Assembly: GCA_947088865.1 (NCBI GenBank)
Contig: CAMUHY010000001.1
Coordinates: forward strand, 62,001-126,000
Source: an uncultured Eubacterium sp.
GTDB taxonomy: Bacteria > Bacillota > Clostridia > Lachnospirales > Lachnospiraceae
Length of the DNA: 64,000 bases
Reading direction: 5' to 3'
Part shown: one piece after another, positions 1-8,489 of the stretch
Layout of the letters: every line of letters starts with the position of its first letter
How positions within the stretch are numbered: the first letter of the stretch is position 1
The notes under the pieces: model-generated
The model's database searches: none
Seen by the model: the letters and a program-made list of their open reading frames with translations, nothing else
What the model was told of the DNA's origin: nothing
Position numbers and translations under genes: made by a program

Positions 1-22
1 GCTTCGCTACTGCTTAAACTAG
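1..22 (-). repeat. Family D repeat, copy D1 (partial, cut by window edge)
   Basis: The first bases (GCTTCGCTACTGCTTAAAC) match the internal part of the dispersed family D element seen at 2356, 11859, 24907, 55344 and 62288. The hairpin part would lie to the left of the window. It sits just downstream of the stop codon of the P-type ATPase gene, the same position and orientation as most other copies. Assignment rests on about 19 bases. Confidence 0.5.
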
Positions 23-43
23 CTATCTGCTATTCTATATAAT

Positions 44-1912
44 CTAGTTATCACGAATATACAACACTCGAATGGCATTTAAAACTGCAATCACCATCAC
101 GCCTACATCGGCAAAAATTGCCGCCCACATATTTGCTATGCCAACTGCGCCAAGCAACAGACAAAATACCTTTATTCCTATTGCAAAATAAATATTTTCA
201 TATACGATTCTTAAACATTTTTTAGAAATCTGGATTGCTGTTGCAATTTTTACAGGGTCATCATCCATCAAGACAATATCTGCTGCTTCTATCGCCGCAT
301 CGGAGCCTAATGCTCCCATTGCAATACCAATATCTGCACGGGACAACACGGGTGCATCGTTTATTCCATCACCGACAAATGCAAGTTTTTCTTTGCTTCG
401 TTTCTGTGAAAGAAGTTGCTCCACCTTTACAACCTTATCTGCTGGCAGCAACTCTGAACAGACTTCTTCAATCTGCAATTCTTTTGCTATCTTATCTGCC
501 ACAGCTTTGGAATCACCTGTAAGCATTACCGTTTTTGCAACACCTGTTTTCTTTAACTTTTTCACCGCTTCTTTTGCTGTTGGCTTTAATATATCAGATA
601 TTAAAATATGACCTTCATACGTTCCATCAACAGCCATATGAATAACCGTGCCTATATGATGACAATCTTTATATTCTATTCCAAGCTGGTTCATCAATTT
701 AGCATTTCCTGCTGCCACCTTTACACCATCCACCGTTGCCACAACGCCATGCCCGCTTATTTCTTCTATATTGCTTACCCTATTGGAGTCTATATCTTTT
801 CCATAAGCGCGCTTTATACTAAGACTAATCGGGTGTGATGAATAGCTTTCTGCCAATGCTGCATATTCTAATAACGTTTCATCCGCTATATGATTGTGAT
901 GGATTCCGCTTACTTCAAATACCCCCTGTGTCATTGTTCCTGTTTTATCAAACACAACATATTTTGTATCGGCAAGAATCTCTAAATAATTTGAACCTTT
1001 TACAAGTATACCCTTTTTGCTCGCTCCTCCGATTCCTGCAAAAAAACTAAGAGGAATACTGATAACCAGCGCACATGGACAGCTTATAACCAAAAATGTC
1101 AATGCTCTATATACCCATACTTGCCAATTTGCATCCGTTTTTAATATCAACATGGAAAACAAGGACGGCAAAACGGCTAGCGCTAGCGATGCATAACAGA
1201 CTGCTGGTGTGTACACTCGCGCAAATTTCGTAATAAAATTTTCCGATTTAGACTTTTTAGAGCTTGCATTTTCTACAAGGTCAAGTATCTTTGAAACCGT
1301 TGACTCGCCAAACTCTTTTGTCGTTTGAACCTTTAACACACCGTTCATATTAATACAGCCGCTAATAACCTCATCACCTACTGTTACTTCTCTTGGCATA
1401 CTCTCTCCAGTAAGCGCACTTGTATTTAATGTGGCATTCCCATCAATTACAACGCCATCAATGGGAAGTTTCTCGCCTGGTTTTACAACAATAACAGAAC
1501 CTTTTTCCACCTCATCAGGGTCTACTTTTTCCAGTTTTCCATCCACTTCAACATTGGCATAATCAGGTCTTATATCCATTAATTCACTGATATTTCTTCT
1601 GCTTTTACCGACAGCATAACTTTGAAAAAGCTCTCCAATTTGATAAAATAGCATAACGGCAACGCCTTCTGTATAGTCACCCAAAATAATAGCGCCAACC
1701 GTTGCAACTGCCATCAAAAAATTTTCATCAAATACTTGTCTTTTTAAAATCCCTTTCATTGCTTTCTTTAATATATCATATCCAATAATCAGATAGGGTA
1801 TCATAAATAGTCCAAACCGCACATACCCTTCTATTGAAAGTAACGATAATATAATAATTAATATTATTGAACAAATAATCCGAATAAGTACCTTTTTTTG
1901 TTTTTTAGTCAT
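44..1912 (-). CDS. Heavy-metal-translocating P1B-type ATPase (Zn/Cd/Pb type)
   Basis: ATP-driven metal exporter of the inner membrane, 622 residues. Visible motifs are TGES (168-171) of the actuator domain, the metal-binding membrane motif CPC (278-280), the phosphorylated Asp in DKTGT (322-326), the His-Pro pair of P1B pumps (360-361), a TGDS motif and GDGINDAP. Membrane segments lie near residues 8-48, 65-95, 237-290 and at the C terminus. The last segment carries an Asp followed by a hydrophobic ILNA-like stretch, typical of ZntA/CadA pumps for divalent Zn, Cd or Pb rather than Cu. The usual N-terminal HMA domain is absent and is supplied by the preceding gene, which overlaps by 4 bases (ATGA), so the two are probably translationally coupled. 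Exact metal is inference. Confidence 0.93.
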   Translation of the reverse strand: MTKKQKKVLIRIICSIILIIILSLLSIEGYVRFGLFMIPYLIIGYDILKKAMKGILKRQVFDENFLMAVATVGAIILGDYTEGVAVMLFYQIGELFQSYAVGKSRRNISELMDIRPDYANVEVDGKLEKVDPDEVEKGSVIVVKPGEKLPIDGVVIDGNATLNTSALTGESMPREVTVGDEVISGCINMNGVLKVQTTKEFGESTVSKILDLVENASSKKSKSENFITKFARVYTPAVCYASLALAVLPSLFSMLILKTDANWQVWVYRALTFLVISCPCALVISIPLSFFAGIGGASKKGILVKGSNYLEILADTKYVVFDKTGTMTQGVFEVSGIHHNHIADETLLEYAALAESYSSHPISLSIKRAYGKDIDSNRVSNIEEISGHGVVATVDGVKVAAGNAKLMNQLGIEYKDCHHIGTVIHMAVDGTYEGHILISDILKPTAKEAVKKLKKTGVAKTVMLTGDSKAVADKIAKELQIEEVCSELLPADKVVKVEQLLSQKRSKEKLAFVGDGINDAPVLSRADIGIAMGALGSDAAIEAADIVLMDDDPVKIATAIQISKKCLRIVYENIYFAIGIKVFCLLLGAVGIANMWAAIFADVGVMVIAVLNAIRVLYIRDN

Positions 1913-2127
1913 AAATAAATCTCACAATCATCTTCTACAATTTTACAGTTTTTAACAACTTCTTTCATAACAGCTTTGATATTGGCGCCTTCTTCAAATT
2001 CAACAGACATTTTCAATGTCATAAAATTAACCACCGCATCTTGAACGCCTGGCGTCTTCTTTGCTGCTTCCTCCATCTTATTTGCACAATTCGCACAATC
2101 CACTTCAATCTTATACGTCTTCTTCAT
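1909..2127 (-). CDS. Heavy-metal-associated (HMA) domain protein, CopZ/MerP-like
   Basis: 72-residue soluble metal-binding peptide with the ferredoxin-like HMA fold pattern. The metal site is CANC near the N terminus (residues 12-15 or so). The protein ends with acidic residues and an extra Cys (DDCEIYL). The start is the second in-frame ATG, 6-7 bases after GGAGG; the first ATG abuts the SD. It overlaps the following ATPase gene by 4 bases, so it works either as the detached N-terminal metal domain or as a chaperone delivering metal to the pump. Confidence 0.85.
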   Translation of the reverse strand: MKKTYKIEVDCANCANKMEEAAKKTPGVQDAVVNFMTLKMSVEFEEGANIKAVMKEVVKNCKIVEDDCEIYL

Positions 2128-2256
2128 AATCATCCTCCATTCTTACTAAAAATATACATTAATTAATTTTTTACAAGCTATCCTTATAAAACATTATGTA
2201 TCTATCGTACAAAACTCTTAAGTCTCTTTATGGATACCCTGTTTAACATAATTGTA

Positions 2257-2278
2257 CATATGAACAATTATTCATATG
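2257..2278. promoter_or_regulatory. Probable ArsR/SmtB-type operator for the metal export operon
   Basis: A perfect inverted repeat, CATATGAA-6 nt-TTCATATG, lies about 130 bases upstream of the HMA gene. Its centre reads TGAACA-AT-TATTCA, the arrangement of the 12-2-12 operators bound by SmtB/CadC/ZiaR metal-sensing repressors. On the minus strand a TACAAT candidate -10 lies directly downstream, so a bound repressor would block the promoter. No arsR-family gene is present in the window. Confidence 0.65.
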
Positions 2279-2355
2279 TTTGAGTATATTATATCACTAT
2301 ATAAAAATATGTCAATAAAAAATAGCAATAAAAAAATAAATAATACGTTCACTTG

Positions 2356-2476
2356 TTAAGCGGATATTCGCAATCGCTACGCTGCTTGCTTAAACCATCT
2401 AGCTACTATCACAACACAAGTCCCCACTTATGTCTTTGTAGCATTAAAGTGGGGGACTTCCTTAATAAGGTTAAAA
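2356..2476 (-). repeat. Family D repeat, copy D2, with variable hairpin
   Basis: Core hairpin region at 2356-2397 (GCGGATATTCGCAATCGC). A large hairpin follows towards the left-pointing gene: arms AAGTCCCC and AAGTGGGGACTT around 2421-2456. The element ends in TTTTAACCTTAT (minus strand), and the TAA of that end is the stop codon of the gene at 2471-3136. It is therefore the 3' UTR, probably also the terminator, of that gene. The 2134-2470 intergenic region holds this element, the operator at 2257 and AT-rich sequence only. Confidence 0.65.
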
Positions 2477-3136
2477 TAAATCCGCTAATTGATTATACTC
2501 ATAATCATACGTTCTTAAAAAAATATCATATGTTAATTTATTTTCATTTACCATATAAATATAGTAACATTTATACCACTGTCCTTCATAGTAGGTATAG
2601 CGGTAATTATATTTTAATAAACCAGACTGCCCTTCTTCTAAAATAAATGCCGTTTCATTTAATACATTCGGTTGCCCTGCAAACCTTGTTCCCTTTTTGC
2701 CAAAATCTTCATTTCCGCCTTTGCGTCTAGGCTTTCCCTGCATATTGTCATACCATTTGATGCGATAGCTGTTTTTGCCCTCTTCACTGATTGCAAGACA
2801 AGGGATATTTAACTGGTCAATTGTATAAAAAAATCCCTGCTCTTTTTTCCTTCTCTGTGACCCTAACATCGCTAAACGCATCTGCTTTTCATCAGAACCT
2901 GTAAAAGCCTCTCTTTTATGTTTTTTATAGGTCAACGCCTCTGTACTATCTTCGTTTGATGTAATCATTTCTCCATTTTGACAATAACAACAATGTTTAT
3001 AAAAAATACCTGTTCCCAAAAGATTTATATTCTTATCAATTTTTTTTGGCATATAATATTGCTGTCTTAACACTGCTCCAGCCGGCGTGCGGTCTTTTTT
3101 ATACCATTCCATCTCAATCATTAAAATTGCCAGCAT
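2471..3136 (-). CDS. Protein of unknown function, aromatic/Lys-rich
   Basis: I do not recognise the family. 221 residues; soluble, no signal peptide or membrane segment. Features are a Cys pair near the first third (CCYCQNGE), many Tyr/Lys residues, and a C-terminal half predicted to be beta-rich (repeated YxY motifs). The start is the ATG preceded by AAAGGAATAG; a longer reading frame runs back to 3205 but would overlap the greA-like gene by 44 bases. Only 25 bases separate it from that upstream gene, so they probably form one transcript ending in repeat D2. Confidence 0.7.
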   Translation of the reverse strand: MLAILMIEMEWYKKDRTPAGAVLRQQYYMPKKIDKNINLLGTGIFYKHCCYCQNGEMITSNEDSTEALTYKKHKREAFTGSDEKQMRLAMLGSQRRKKEQGFFYTIDQLNIPCLAISEEGKNSYRIKWYDNMQGKPRRKGGNEDFGKKGTRFAGQPNVLNETAFILEEGQSGLLKYNYRYTYYEGQWYKCYYIYMVNENKLTYDIFLRTYDYEYNQLADLF

Positions 3137-3161
3137 ATCTATTCCTTTCTGCTCAAACAAA

Positions 3162-3662
3162 CTAATACGATTGAATTTTATCTTCTGAATCATCTGAATT
3201 GACAATAGACTTAATTTCTACATAATACTGCACATTGGAATTAACCTCAACAAGCACTCTGTCGCCAACTTTATGTCCAAGCACTGCCTTCCCCAATGGA
3301 GACTCAATACTGACATAACCTTCAAGTGAATCACTCCTTATTGTTGTAACAATTTTATAAGTTTCTATACAGTCATCATCTTCAAAATATAAATCCACTG
3401 TATTGTTAATCCCCACTTCATCTGCTGCCGAATCATCGGATATAACCGTTGCTGTTTTTATCATTTTTTGCAGATATCTTATTCTGCTCTCATTTCTATT
3501 TTTTTCTCTTTTTGCAGCGTGATATTCAAAATTTTCACTTAAATCTCCATGCGCTCTAGCGGTCTTTACATCTTCCAATGCCTCTTTTCTTACAACATGG
3601 ATTCTATGCTCTATCTCTTCTTCCATTTTCTTTATATCATTTTTTGTTAATTCGTTATACAT
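3162..3662 (-). CDS. GreA/GreB-family transcript cleavage factor
   Basis: 166 residues with GreA architecture: an N-terminal coiled coil carrying GDLSENFEYHAAKRE (39-53), the tip motif that enters the RNA polymerase secondary channel, then a C-terminal globular domain containing SPLGKAVLGHKVGD. It stimulates cleavage of backtracked RNA. The tip acidic residues (D40, E43) are present, so it should be active. It stands apart from the housekeeping cluster and ends in an acidic/Ser tail, so it may be a paralogue rather than the main GreA. Length is normal for the family (about 158). Confidence 0.9.
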   Translation of the reverse strand: MYNELTKNDIKKMEEEIEHRIHVVRKEALEDVKTARAHGDLSENFEYHAAKREKNRNESRIRYLQKMIKTATVISDDSAADEVGINNTVDLYFEDDDCIETYKIVTTIRSDSLEGYVSIESPLGKAVLGHKVGDRVLVEVNSNVQYYVEIKSIVNSDDSEDKIQSY

Positions 3663-3778
3663 CGTTTTCCTTTCTGCTCTATCCTTATTTATACCTAATA
3701 ACTTTAATTTACTTGACTATTCTGCAAACTAAAATAATTCATGACTATGAACTTTGATTCACTTGACCATTTTACAAA

Positions 3779-4297
3779 CTAAAATGATTCACGCCGTGTG
3801 ACATAGCGATAATGCGGCATATCTACACCCCGATAATGTTTTGTCCAAGTATCTGTTATTGTCATATCATTTCTAATAGCCACATTTTGCGAGGCAATAT
3901 TTATATCTCTAATGATAGAACAAACTTCATCTGCCTTTAATGTCTCAAACGCATATTTTTTACACGCCTTTGCTGCTTCTGTTGCATAACCTTTATGCCA
4001 ATATAACCGATTGAAAAGATAACCTATCTCCAACACTTCCATATTTTTCCATGTCTGCATTGTAAGCCCGCACTGACCAATCATTTTATTCGTCTCTTTC
4101 AGCACTACTGCCCATAAACCAAAATTCCATTTTTGATAACGGGAAATCTGTCTGTCAAGCCATTCTTGTACTTCATTATCACTGAAAGCACCCTCATACG
4201 CATACATTGTATCTTCATCCTGCAAAATTTCACACAAAGAATTGAAATCGGCTTGATTCATCTCTCTAAGATACAATCGCCCTGTTTGAAGTATCAT
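3779..4297 (-). CDS. GNAT-family N-acetyltransferase (RimJ/RimL type)
   Basis: 172 residues. The N terminus (LQTGRLYLREMNQADF) and the central IGQCGL...EIGYLF...KGYATEAAKA pattern are those of the Acetyltransf_3 branch; the last segment contains the acetyl-CoA pyrophosphate-binding loop (H-K-G-Y-A-T-E-A). Substrate unknown; relatives acetylate ribosomal protein N termini or small amines. Start chosen at the ATG following GAGGAGGGAAAAT; the open frame extends 21 codons further without an SD. It stands alone. Confidence 0.85.
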   Translation of the reverse strand: MILQTGRLYLREMNQADFNSLCEILQDEDTMYAYEGAFSDNEVQEWLDRQISRYQKWNFGLWAVVLKETNKMIGQCGLTMQTWKNMEVLEIGYLFNRLYWHKGYATEAAKACKKYAFETLKADEVCSIIRDINIASQNVAIRNDMTITDTWTKHYRGVDMPHYRYVTRRESF

Positions 4298-4400
4298 ATT
4301 TTCCCTCCTCAAACGCCCATTTATATATTTGATTATAAAATATTTATAGGCTACCCTCAACGCCTATTTATAGACTGATTTTTAATAGATACACCATTCC

Positions 4401-4451
4401 AAAAAGTAAAATAAATGAAGAGCTATCGTTTTTATTCGACAGCCCTTCATT
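4401..4451 (-). terminator. Terminator of the decarboxylase operon
   Basis: Hairpin with arms AATGAAG..CT.TCG and CGATAG..CTTCATT (4414-4451), followed on the minus strand by a T-rich stretch (4401-4413), about 60 bases after the oadA stop codon. Confidence 0.7.
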
Positions 4452-4509
4452 ATGTATCTTATTTTATTTATTTGATTCCACTTATACTGCTATATCCATA
4501 TTATTTATT

Positions 4510-5928
4510 TTACACTGGATATGCCTTATTTTGTGTATCAGCCACCTTTGGGTCAACCTTTGTTGTCTGTGCTTCTCTGTATTTAAAAAACTCTGTTGCT
4601 ACTGCTGGGAACAACGCATAAGAAAGCACATCTTCTTCTTGTTTTGCATATTGCTGAACAATTGGGTCTTTCTTAAAGTTTTCAAGCTGTGGCTTGATAT
4701 TGTCGGCTGGACGGCAGGTAATTGGCTTTGTATCACCAATTGCCTTTTTCTGCACTTCCTTGTTAAATGGCTTTACAGTCTGACCAAATTCACCTGCAAG
4801 AACCTTCTTTGACTCCTTTGTAATCATCTTGTATCGCTCACCCTGCAATACATTTAATACAGCCTGCGTACCAACAATTTGTGATGAAGGTGTAACAAGT
4901 GGTGGCTCACCGTAATCTTTACGCACTCTTGGAATCTCCTCAAGCACTGCTTGATACTTATCTTCTGCACCTGCTTCTTTTAACTGTGAAACAAGGTTAG
5001 AAAGCATACCGCCTGGAACTTGGTAAAGAAGCGTCTTGATATTAACGCCAAGCACCTTTGTATTCATAAGTCCACTCTTAAGAGCCTCCTCACGCATTGG
5101 CTGGAAGTAATTAGCAATTTCAGCCAAAAGATTCTGGTCAAGACCTGTATCATAACAAGTACCCTTAAATGTTTCTACCATAACTTCCGTAGCTGGCTGT
5201 GATGTTCCCATTGAGAATGGTGACATTGCTGTATCAATCACGTCGGCACCTGCCTCAACAGCTTTCAAATATGTCATTGAAGCCACACCTGATGTATAAT
5301 GTGTATGCATCTGTATAGGGAGAGATGAACCTTCCTTTAATGCCTGTACAAGCTCTGTTGCCTTATAAGGAACTAAAAGACCTGCCATATCCTTTATACA
5401 GATTGAATCCGCACCCATATCTTCAATTTTCTTTGCTGTTTCTTTCCAATAATCCAATGTATAGGCATCACCCAATGTATAAGAAAGCGCAATCTGAGCG
5501 TGACCTTTTTCTTTCTTAGCTGCGCTGACAGCCGTTTTTAAGTTTCTTAAATCGTTAAAACAGTCAAAAATACGGATAATATCAATACCATTTGCAATGG
5601 ATTTCTGTACAAAATATTCAACAACATCATCCGAATAATGGTTGTATCCTAAAATATTTTGACCTCTAAAAAGCATTTGAAGCTTTGTGTTTTTAAAACC
5701 ATCTTTTAACTTTCTGAGGCGTTCCCATGGGTCTTCTTTTAAGAAACGAAGGGAAGCATCAAATGTTGCACCACCCCAACATTCTACGGAATGATAGCCA
5801 ACTTTATCCATCTTATCAATAATTGGCAACATCTGCTCGGTTGTCATTCTTGTAGCAATAAGTGACTGATGTGCATCTCTTAATACCGTTTCCGTTATCT
5901 TTAATGGTTTTTTAACCTGTTCTGCCAT
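4510..5928 (-). CDS. oadA: Oxaloacetate decarboxylase alpha / pyruvate carboxylase subunit B-type carboxyltransferase
   Basis: 472 residues. A TIM-barrel carboxyltransferase of the DRE-TIM family (RDAHQSLIATRM near residue 18; metal-binding HTH in QMHTHYTSG near 206; GGATFDASLRFL), followed by the conserved carboxylase domain. It moves the carboxyl group of oxaloacetate (or similar) to biotin. The C-terminal biotin domain of classical OadA is missing; biotin is carried by the separate protein at 7160-7525. Start chosen at the ATG after GGAGGAG; an upstream ATG lies inside that SD. Last gene of a five-gene operon. Confidence 0.92.
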   Translation of the reverse strand: MAEQVKKPLKITETVLRDAHQSLIATRMTTEQMLPIIDKMDKVGYHSVECWGGATFDASLRFLKEDPWERLRKLKDGFKNTKLQMLFRGQNILGYNHYSDDVVEYFVQKSIANGIDIIRIFDCFNDLRNLKTAVSAAKKEKGHAQIALSYTLGDAYTLDYWKETAKKIEDMGADSICIKDMAGLLVPYKATELVQALKEGSSLPIQMHTHYTSGVASMTYLKAVEAGADVIDTAMSPFSMGTSQPATEVMVETFKGTCYDTGLDQNLLAEIANYFQPMREEALKSGLMNTKVLGVNIKTLLYQVPGGMLSNLVSQLKEAGAEDKYQAVLEEIPRVRKDYGEPPLVTPSSQIVGTQAVLNVLQGERYKMITKESKKVLAGEFGQTVKPFNKEVQKKAIGDTKPITCRPADNIKPQLENFKKDPIVQQYAKQEEDVLSYALFPAVATEFFKYREAQTTKVDPKVADTQNKAYPV

Positions 5929-5958
5929 TTTAATCTCCTCCATAAAATCTATAAATTA

Positions 5959-7110
5959 TTACATGACCCCAAACATCGCCATAAATGTACCTGCGGCAAC
6001 TGCCGTACCAATAACGCCTGCAACGTTTGGACCCATCGCATGCATCAACAAGAAGTTTGAAGGGTCTGCTTCCTGACCAACTTTCTGAGATACACGTGCC
6101 GCCATTGGCACTGCTGATACACCTGCTGAACCAATCAGCGGATTTACCTTGCCATTCGTAACCTTGCACATTAACTTGCCAAACAAGACGCCGGCTGCTG
6201 TACCAAAAGCAAATGCAACCAATCCAAGTGCAACAATCTTTAATGTATCCCAATTCAAGAATGCCTCTGCACTTGTTGTAGCGCCAACCGATGTGCCAAG
6301 TATAATAACAACAATATACATCAGTGCATTAGAAGCAGTCTCGGTAAGCTGTTTTACAACGCCGCTTTCCTTAAATAAATTACCAAGCATAAGCATACCT
6401 ACAAGCGGAGCTGTCGTTGGCAATATCAATACAACAACGATAGTAACAATGATAGGGAACAAAATCTTTTCAAGCTTAGAAACAGGTCTTAACTGTTCCA
6501 TTTTAATTTTTCGTTCCTTATCTGTTGTAAGAAGCTTCATAATTGGTGGCTGAATAATTGGAACAAGTGACATATAGGAATATGCCGCAACCGCAATTGG
6601 TCCCATATATTTTGTCTGACCAAGCTTTCCAGCAAGGAAAATGGATGTAGGACCATCGGCTCCACCAATAATAGAAATTGCTGCTGCTGCTTTATCAGGA
6701 AATCCCATAAAGATTGCCAAGATATAAGCGGCAAATATACCAAACTGAGCGGCAGCGCCCAGAAGAAAACTCTTTGGATTGGCAATCAATGGACCAAAGT
6801 CGGTCATGGCGCCAACACCCAAGAAAATAAGTGATGGCAATATGCTCCATTCATCTAACAGATAGAAATAATGTAATAAACCACCTACTCCACTATTTGA
6901 GTCTTCAATCGTCAACATAATATCCGGATACATATTAACAAGCAGCATACCAAATGAAATAGGTACTAAAAGCAGAGGTTCGTATCCTTTTTTAATTGCC
7001 AAAAACAAGAAAAACAATGCAACACCAATCATCAAAAAATTGCCCCATGTAAGTCCAAAAAAGGCGGATTGCTGAACAAGGTTTCCCAATGTTGTTATAA
7101 TATAACTCAT
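5959..7110 (-). CDS. oadB: Sodium-translocating decarboxylase beta subunit
   Basis: 383-residue integral membrane protein with about ten hydrophobic segments. Diagnostic motifs of the OadB/MmdB/GcdB family are present: GGADGPTSIF in the middle and IGSAGVSAVPMAARVSQK with NFLLMHAMGPNVAGVIGTA near the C terminus. It decarboxylates carboxybiotin and couples this to Na+ export. Downstream of the biotin protein and 30 bases upstream of oadA, as expected for a membrane decarboxylase complex. Confidence 0.96.
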   Translation of the reverse strand: MSYIITTLGNLVQQSAFFGLTWGNFLMIGVALFFLFLAIKKGYEPLLLVPISFGMLLVNMYPDIMLTIEDSNSGVGGLLHYFYLLDEWSILPSLIFLGVGAMTDFGPLIANPKSFLLGAAAQFGIFAAYILAIFMGFPDKAAAAISIIGGADGPTSIFLAGKLGQTKYMGPIAVAAYSYMSLVPIIQPPIMKLLTTDKERKIKMEQLRPVSKLEKILFPIIVTIVVVLILPTTAPLVGMLMLGNLFKESGVVKQLTETASNALMYIVVIILGTSVGATTSAEAFLNWDTLKIVALGLVAFAFGTAAGVLFGKLMCKVTNGKVNPLIGSAGVSAVPMAARVSQKVGQEADPSNFLLMHAMGPNVAGVIGTAVAAGTFMAMFGVM

Positions 7111-7159
7111 CTTTTAACCTCCAGTTATCAACGAACATTCAAATCATTCACAGCAAATG

Positions 7160-7525
7160 TTAGTTCATAGAAACTAAAACTTTACCTGTTTCCACTGAAT
7201 CACCAACTGCACATTCAATAGTTGCTATTGTACCATCTTGTGGCGCACTAATCTCATTTTCCATCTTCATCGCCTCAAGAATAAGCAATACATCGCCTTT
7301 CTTAACAGCAGAGCCAGGTGCTACTGCAACTTTAAGAATCTTGCCCTGCATTGGTGCTGCAACCTTAACGGCGCCTTGTGCGCCTGCCTGTGCTGCCGCT
7401 TTAGGAGCTGCCTTTGGCGCTGCTTTTTTTGCTGCTGGAGCGCTTGCAGCGGCTCCGCCTGTCTGTCCCTCTTCTACAATAACATCATAAACATTACCGT
7501 TAACAGTAATTGTATAGTTTTTCAT
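7160..7525 (-). CDS. Biotin carboxyl carrier protein of the decarboxylase
   Basis: 121 residues. A short N-terminal domain, an Ala/Pro/Lys-rich flexible linker (about 25-52), then a biotinyl domain with EAMKMEN; Lys-87 is the biotinylation site. Corresponds to the gamma/delta or 1.3S subunit (MmdC/GcdC) that shuttles carboxybiotin between the carboxyltransferases and OadB. Placed between oadG and oadB. Confidence 0.95.
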   Translation of the reverse strand: MKNYTITVNGNVYDVIVEEGQTGGAAASAPAAKKAAPKAAPKAAAQAGAQGAVKVAAPMQGKILKVAVAPGSAVKKGDVLLILEAMKMENEISAPQDGTIATIECAVGDSVETGKVLVSMN

Positions 7526-7658
7526 ATTGATTATCCTGCTACCAAAATATATTATAACATTTTTTAATATATTTTTAGTAGACTCCCCTTTCTTTAAATG
7601 TTTAAAATTTGTTCCATCTTTTCATGTTCAATCTTTCTATCCTAATTCATTGAAAAGA

Positions 7659-8471
7659 CTATCTTCTTCGGATAGAACGCACAACAAGACCTTCAGGCGA
7701 TGTACCTTCTGCCTGTGCAATTGCTGCTGCAATAACAGCAATCAGCTCCAAATCATCCTCTTCGTTCTCCTCTTCCAAAACAACTGGATTGGCTGTCGTA
7801 TCTGTGCTGTTCTCTTTACTTGTCTCCTGTGTTTTATCTTCTTTCTTTCCAATAACATTCACAAATTTGAGAAGATAAATAATAAACGAAATAAATATCA
7901 ATACGATAAAGACTGTTGAAATACCAATTAAAGTATTTAAAGCAGCTTTTTGCATCTTCTCGCCTGTTGTATAGGTTGGATTAATAGCTCCGCTTGAAAG
8001 ACTATATTCCTCGTCAATCACTAACTCAAAATCACATTTTCTTTTTTCATAGGTAGCATTAATCACGATTGTACACAATGTACCTGTCTCTTTGCTAATT
8101 TCTACCTTTGCATTATCTATTGAAACTAACTTTCCTAAATCTTCACGGGTTTTCACCCATCCATTATAAAATTCTACTGTTGCAACATTCATGCCAGACA
8201 TATTAACAATATAACGATTGCCGTTAATATCGCCTATTCCTCTAGCGCTTTCCGCATCTGCTTTAATTTCATCATCAGAAGCATCGTTAAGATAACTGAT
8301 AACACCTATTGCCCATGCGGTAATATTATCTGAAACGATATTAAGATTGCTCTCTTTTACCGATTCCTTTGTCTTGCTTGAAGAAATCTGGTCTGAACAA
8401 GCTGTCAATGAAAACGCACAGACAATCGTGCAAAGCAACAATAAGAATCTCTTAATACTCTTATTTTTCAT
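7659..8471 (-). CDS. OadG-type subunit with lipoprotein N terminus
   Basis: 270 residues. The N terminus is a lipoprotein signal (hydrophobic stretch ending LTAC, Cys about residue 25), followed by an extracytoplasmic domain (about 30-165). One membrane segment (about 172-192, TLIGISTVFIVLIF) matches the OadG family, then a Lys/Glu-rich cytoplasmic tail ends in AAAIAQAEGTSPEGLVVRSI, a segment common in clostridial OadG-like proteins. It probably anchors or stabilises the complex. The extra outer domain makes it longer than ordinary OadG (about 80-120 residues). Confidence 0.82.
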   Translation of the reverse strand: MKNKSIKRFLLLLCTIVCAFSLTACSDQISSSKTKESVKESNLNIVSDNITAWAIGVISYLNDASDDEIKADAESARGIGDINGNRYIVNMSGMNVATVEFYNGWVKTREDLGKLVSIDNAKVEISKETGTLCTIVINATYEKRKCDFELVIDEEYSLSSGAINPTYTTGEKMQKAALNTLIGISTVFIVLIFISFIIYLLKFVNVIGKKEDKTQETSKENSTDTTANPVVLEEENEEDDLELIAVIAAAIAQAEGTSPEGLVVRSIRRR

Positions 8472-8489
8472 ATTGTCTATCTCCTACTA

